Below are positions 61,903 through 64,000 of a DNA stretch of 64,000 nt, piece by piece. Source of the DNA: an uncultured Verrucomicrobia subdivision 3 bacterium (GTDB lineage: Bacteria; Verrucomicrobiota; Verrucomicrobiia; Limisphaerales; UBA11358). The stretch lies in NCBI GenBank assembly GCA_903850425.1, contig CAINLR010000116.1:56269-120268 (forward strand). The letters are read 5' to 3'. Position numbers and translations under genes: made by a program. A model generated the notes under the pieces. The model ran no database searches and was not told where the DNA came from. It was given only the letters and a program-made list of their open reading frames with translations. Numbering within the stretch: the first letter of the stretch is position 1; every line of letters starts with the position of its first letter.

Positions 61903-61929
61903 ATATCGGCCAAAAATGGCGAAGCTGAA
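61903..61929 (-). promoter_or_regulatory. Possible sigma-28 promoter of the Cache protein/receptor 3 operon
   Basis: Read on the - strand: TTCAGCTT, 11 bases, GCCGATAT. The -10 half matches the consensus at seven of eight; the -35 half only partly. The same distance to the start (about 120 bases) and the pattern in the other receptor operons support it. Confidence 0.5.
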
Positions 61930-62055
61930 GTTTCCTTTGGTGATCAAAATTGCGAAATAGCTGGCTTTTTTTGCGGTCGGTTCTAATCCGGGTTCCAATG
62001 GATCCAGCCCGGTGGGAACGCCACCTCGATGGTGGCGGCCCGGAAACTGGGACGG

Positions 62056-63894
62056 TCAAACATCCAAAAACCGGCGGATGGTTTCCAGCAGAAAGTCGGT
62101 GGCAAATGGCTTGTTGATGAAGGCTTCGCCCGGGAGCAATCGAAAATCCCGGCCAGCGATCTCCGCGCTGTAGCCGCTGGCGAAAATCACTTTCAGGTCC
62201 GGCTTCTCCGCTTGCAGTCGCCGGGCCAGTTCCTGACCATTCAGCCCGCCGGGCATGACCAGATCAGTCAGCAGCAGCGACACGGTGGCGCGATTATTTT
62301 CCCAAAGGCTGAGGGCTTCCTGGCCGTTGGCGGCGGCCAGCACGGTGTAGCCATGCCGCTCCAGAAATTTTCGGGTCGGCTTGAGCACCGCCAGTTCATC
62401 TTCCACCATCAGGATGATTTCGGTGCCGCCGCGCGGTTTGACTCGGGCCGGCGCGGGAGCCGAGGCCATCACCGCCGAGGTGGCGGGGAGATAAATTTGA
62501 AAAGTCACGCCTTCACCCGGACGGTTATCCAGTTTGATCCAGCCTTGATGCTGTTTGACGATGCCGAACACCGTCGCCAATCCCAACCCTGTCCCTTGGC
62601 CGGCGGCTTTGGTGGTGAAAAATGGTTCAAAGATCCGCGGCAGGACCTCCGGCGGAATGCCGCCGCCGGTGTCACCCACGCTCAAGCACACATAGCGGCC
62701 CGGCTGGGCATCCGGATGCAGACTGGCGTTTTGCTCGTTCACCCGGACGTCGGACGTTTCGATGCGCAGCCGGCCGCCATTGGTCATGGCGTCGCGCGCA
62801 TTCACGGTGAGGTTCATCAACACCTGGTCCAACATGCCCGCATCGGCGCGGGTCATGAGCGGCGCCGCGTGAAGATTCAACTGCAATTTCACATCCTCAC
62901 GAATGATGCGCTGCAGCATCTTGGTGAGATTCATGACCACCTCGTTCAAATCGAGAATGCGCGTCTGCATCACCTGGCGGCGGCTGAAGAGCAACAACTG
63001 CCGGGTCAAATCCGAGGCCCGGTTGGTGTCCGCTTGGATTTGCTTCAAACCCTCGCGGGCCTCCTCGGGCAGCGGCTCAATCATACTGAGCAGTTCGGCC
63101 TGCATGATCAAGGCCGAGAGAATGTTGTTGAAGTCGTGCGCGATGCCGCCCGCCAACTGGCCGATGGCCTCCAGTTTTTGCGACTGGCGCAAGCGTTCTT
63201 CGCTCTCGCGCAACGCCTGTTCGACGCCGAGTTGCTTGGCTTCGGCCTGCGCGCGTTGCGCCACGACGGCTTCCAATTGATTCTTCTGGGAGCGGATCGT
63301 TTTGAAGTGGCGTTCGTTGGCCAGGCTGACGGCGGCATGATTGGCGACGATCTGCAAATGCTCCACATCCACCGGGGTGAAGGCGCGCACTTCATAAGTC
63401 ATATAGACACTGAGAATGCCGACGATATTTCCTTCCGCCACGAGCGGCACGCCCGCAAACGACTCGAAGGCAAACCCGCCCGGCCCGGGATTGGGCAGAT
63501 GCTTGGTCAGGGGATGCTGGCGAACATCGGAAACCACCACGGGGTGGCGCGTGGTCAACATCGTTTCCGCCAGTCCAAAAACCGGGAGGCTCAGAGCCAA
63601 TTGTTCCACCGGCACCCCGCACGACCCCAGCAACACCAATTGCTTGTCTTCCAGAACGCGAATGATGCACGCATCCACCGCGAACACCTCGTGGACCTGA
63701 CCGGCCAACCGTTGTGCCACTTCGGCGGTGGTGCGGCTCCCGATGACTGCCGCACTCATCTGGGCAATGAAGCTCAGACGGCGGTTGGCAAACTGCAGCG
63801 CTGCCTCAGTCTGCTTACGCTCGGTAATGTCCTGGATCAGGGAAACGATGCAGCGCCGGCCGGCTAGTGTAGTGTTCTGTAAATGAGGGGTCAT
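62056..63894 (-). pseudogene. IS-truncated hybrid sensor histidine kinase
   Basis: 612 codons in frame. The first codons, to about residue 10, come from insertion-sequence DNA; native sequence begins near 63864 inside a PAS/PAC tail (SLIQDITERKQTEAAL). It continues with a GAF domain (about 45-190), the dimerisation domain with the acceptor histidine in LAGGIAHDFNNILSAL, an ATPase domain ([37 protein letters not shown]) and a C-terminal receiver (VEDELAVLK, LLTDLVMPG, INKPF). The native N-terminal sensor part is lost or displaced beyond the window by the insertion. All catalytic motifs remain, so the remnant could be made from the ATG at 63894 overlapping the transposase stop. Confidence 0.8.
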
Positions 63895-64000
63895 AACGGT
63901 GATGTGGCGACTTGGGCCGCCCGGGCTTTGGAAATCTTGGCCAGAATTTCCTCACCCTTCTTGCGCCAGACGTATCGCTTGGGCGCCAGATTTCGCTCCG
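63865..64000 (-). mobile_element. End of a second IS630-type element, runs off the window
   Basis: After TA at 63865-63866 the end begins GTGTAGTGT, identical for nine bases to the IS630 copy at 32140, then diverges. It carries the 3' end of a transposase gene. It interrupts the hybrid kinase. The other end lies outside the window. Confidence 0.75.
63891..64000 (-). CDS. IS630-type transposase, C-terminal fragment
   Basis: The last 35 codons are visible on the - strand, ending at TGA (63891-63893). The protein end reads APKRYVWRKKGEEILAKIS, then KARAAQ and SPL, the W-K-x(2-3)-EEIL-x-K signature seen at the C-terminus of IS630 transposases (compare PKPFIWTKRVEDILEKV in the intact copy at 32196). 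The TGA overlaps the ATG at 63892-63894 that opens the truncated kinase frame (ATGA). Related to but distinct from the 32140 element. Confidence 0.8.
   Translation of the reverse strand, partial: ERNLAPKRYVWRKKGEEILAKISKARAAQVATSPL

Noticed and set aside
62029..63867. A 612-codon + strand frame opposite the hybrid kinase
   Set aside because: Exact antisense shadow of a gene with complete kinase and receiver motifs; no protein family pattern.
1..64000. CRISPR array, tRNA, rRNA, prophage or toxin-antitoxin genes
   Set aside because: No regularly spaced repeats, no tRNA- or rRNA-like segments that I could recognise, and no phage structural or toxin genes were seen on reading both strands.

Overview
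The window is 64 kb of about 60% GC bacterial chromosome, densely coded on both strands. It most likely comes from a motile, Gram-negative member of the Verrucomicrobiota, possibly the Pedosphaera/Limisphaera side. Evidence: a pseudopilin-like protein with the H-X9-DG motif common in Planctomycetes and Verrucomicrobia, a Kdo-pathway isomerase (so lipopolysaccharide), outer-membrane beta-barrel and lipoprotein genes, families of palindromic repeats, and many PAS/CHASE/MASE1 sensor kinases. The lineage is an inference; no rRNA or tRNA gene was seen.

Layout. 1-20.2 kb: mostly housekeeping and metabolism (cNMP-binding protein, kdsD, gluconokinase, MFS carrier, esterase, SpoIIE-type phosphatase, an EF-G-like GTPase, miaB, glnD, an ECF sigma factor, prfB with its programmed frameshift, trpC, pdxA, a parvulin-type chaperone, an HTH-metallo-beta-lactamase fusion). 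20.2-30.5 kb: signalling (cheA, a 1411-residue MASE1/CHASE/PAS kinase, a response regulator, two bacterial-PH-domain proteins, another kinase). 30.5-40.1 kb: a late flagellar cluster, all on + (two short flagellins, fliD, a lipoprotein, an flgM-like gene, fliS, a fliT/flgN-like gene, a REC-HD-GYP protein), with an intact IS630-family element between the flagellins. 40.3-42.4 kb: a TlpA-type thioredoxin and a pseudopilin. 42.6-51.8 kb: nusA-infB-rbfA-nrnA-truB-ribF, then rpoD. 52-61.8 kb: three chemoreceptors on -, each preceded by a gene for a separate secreted sensor-type protein. 62-64 kb: a hybrid kinase cut at its N-terminus by a second IS630-type element that runs off the window.

How it fits together. 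Promoters matching the flagellar sigma-28 (FliA) consensus, TAAAGTTT-N11-GCCGATAA, lie before both flagellins and before each of the three receptor operons; a weaker one precedes cheA. An flgM-like anti-sigma gene sits in the flagellin cluster. This points to a late motility and chemotaxis regulon across the window. Both flagellin mRNAs begin with a long leader ending in the same series of four hairpins. Stems differ by compensating changes while loops are kept, and two loops show a GGA of the CsrA type, the last one over the Shine-Dalgarno sequence.

The most notable observations are this flagellin leader RNA, the receptor plus secreted-sensor pairs, and a 57-bp three-way-junction palindrome inserted exactly in codon phase inside miaB.
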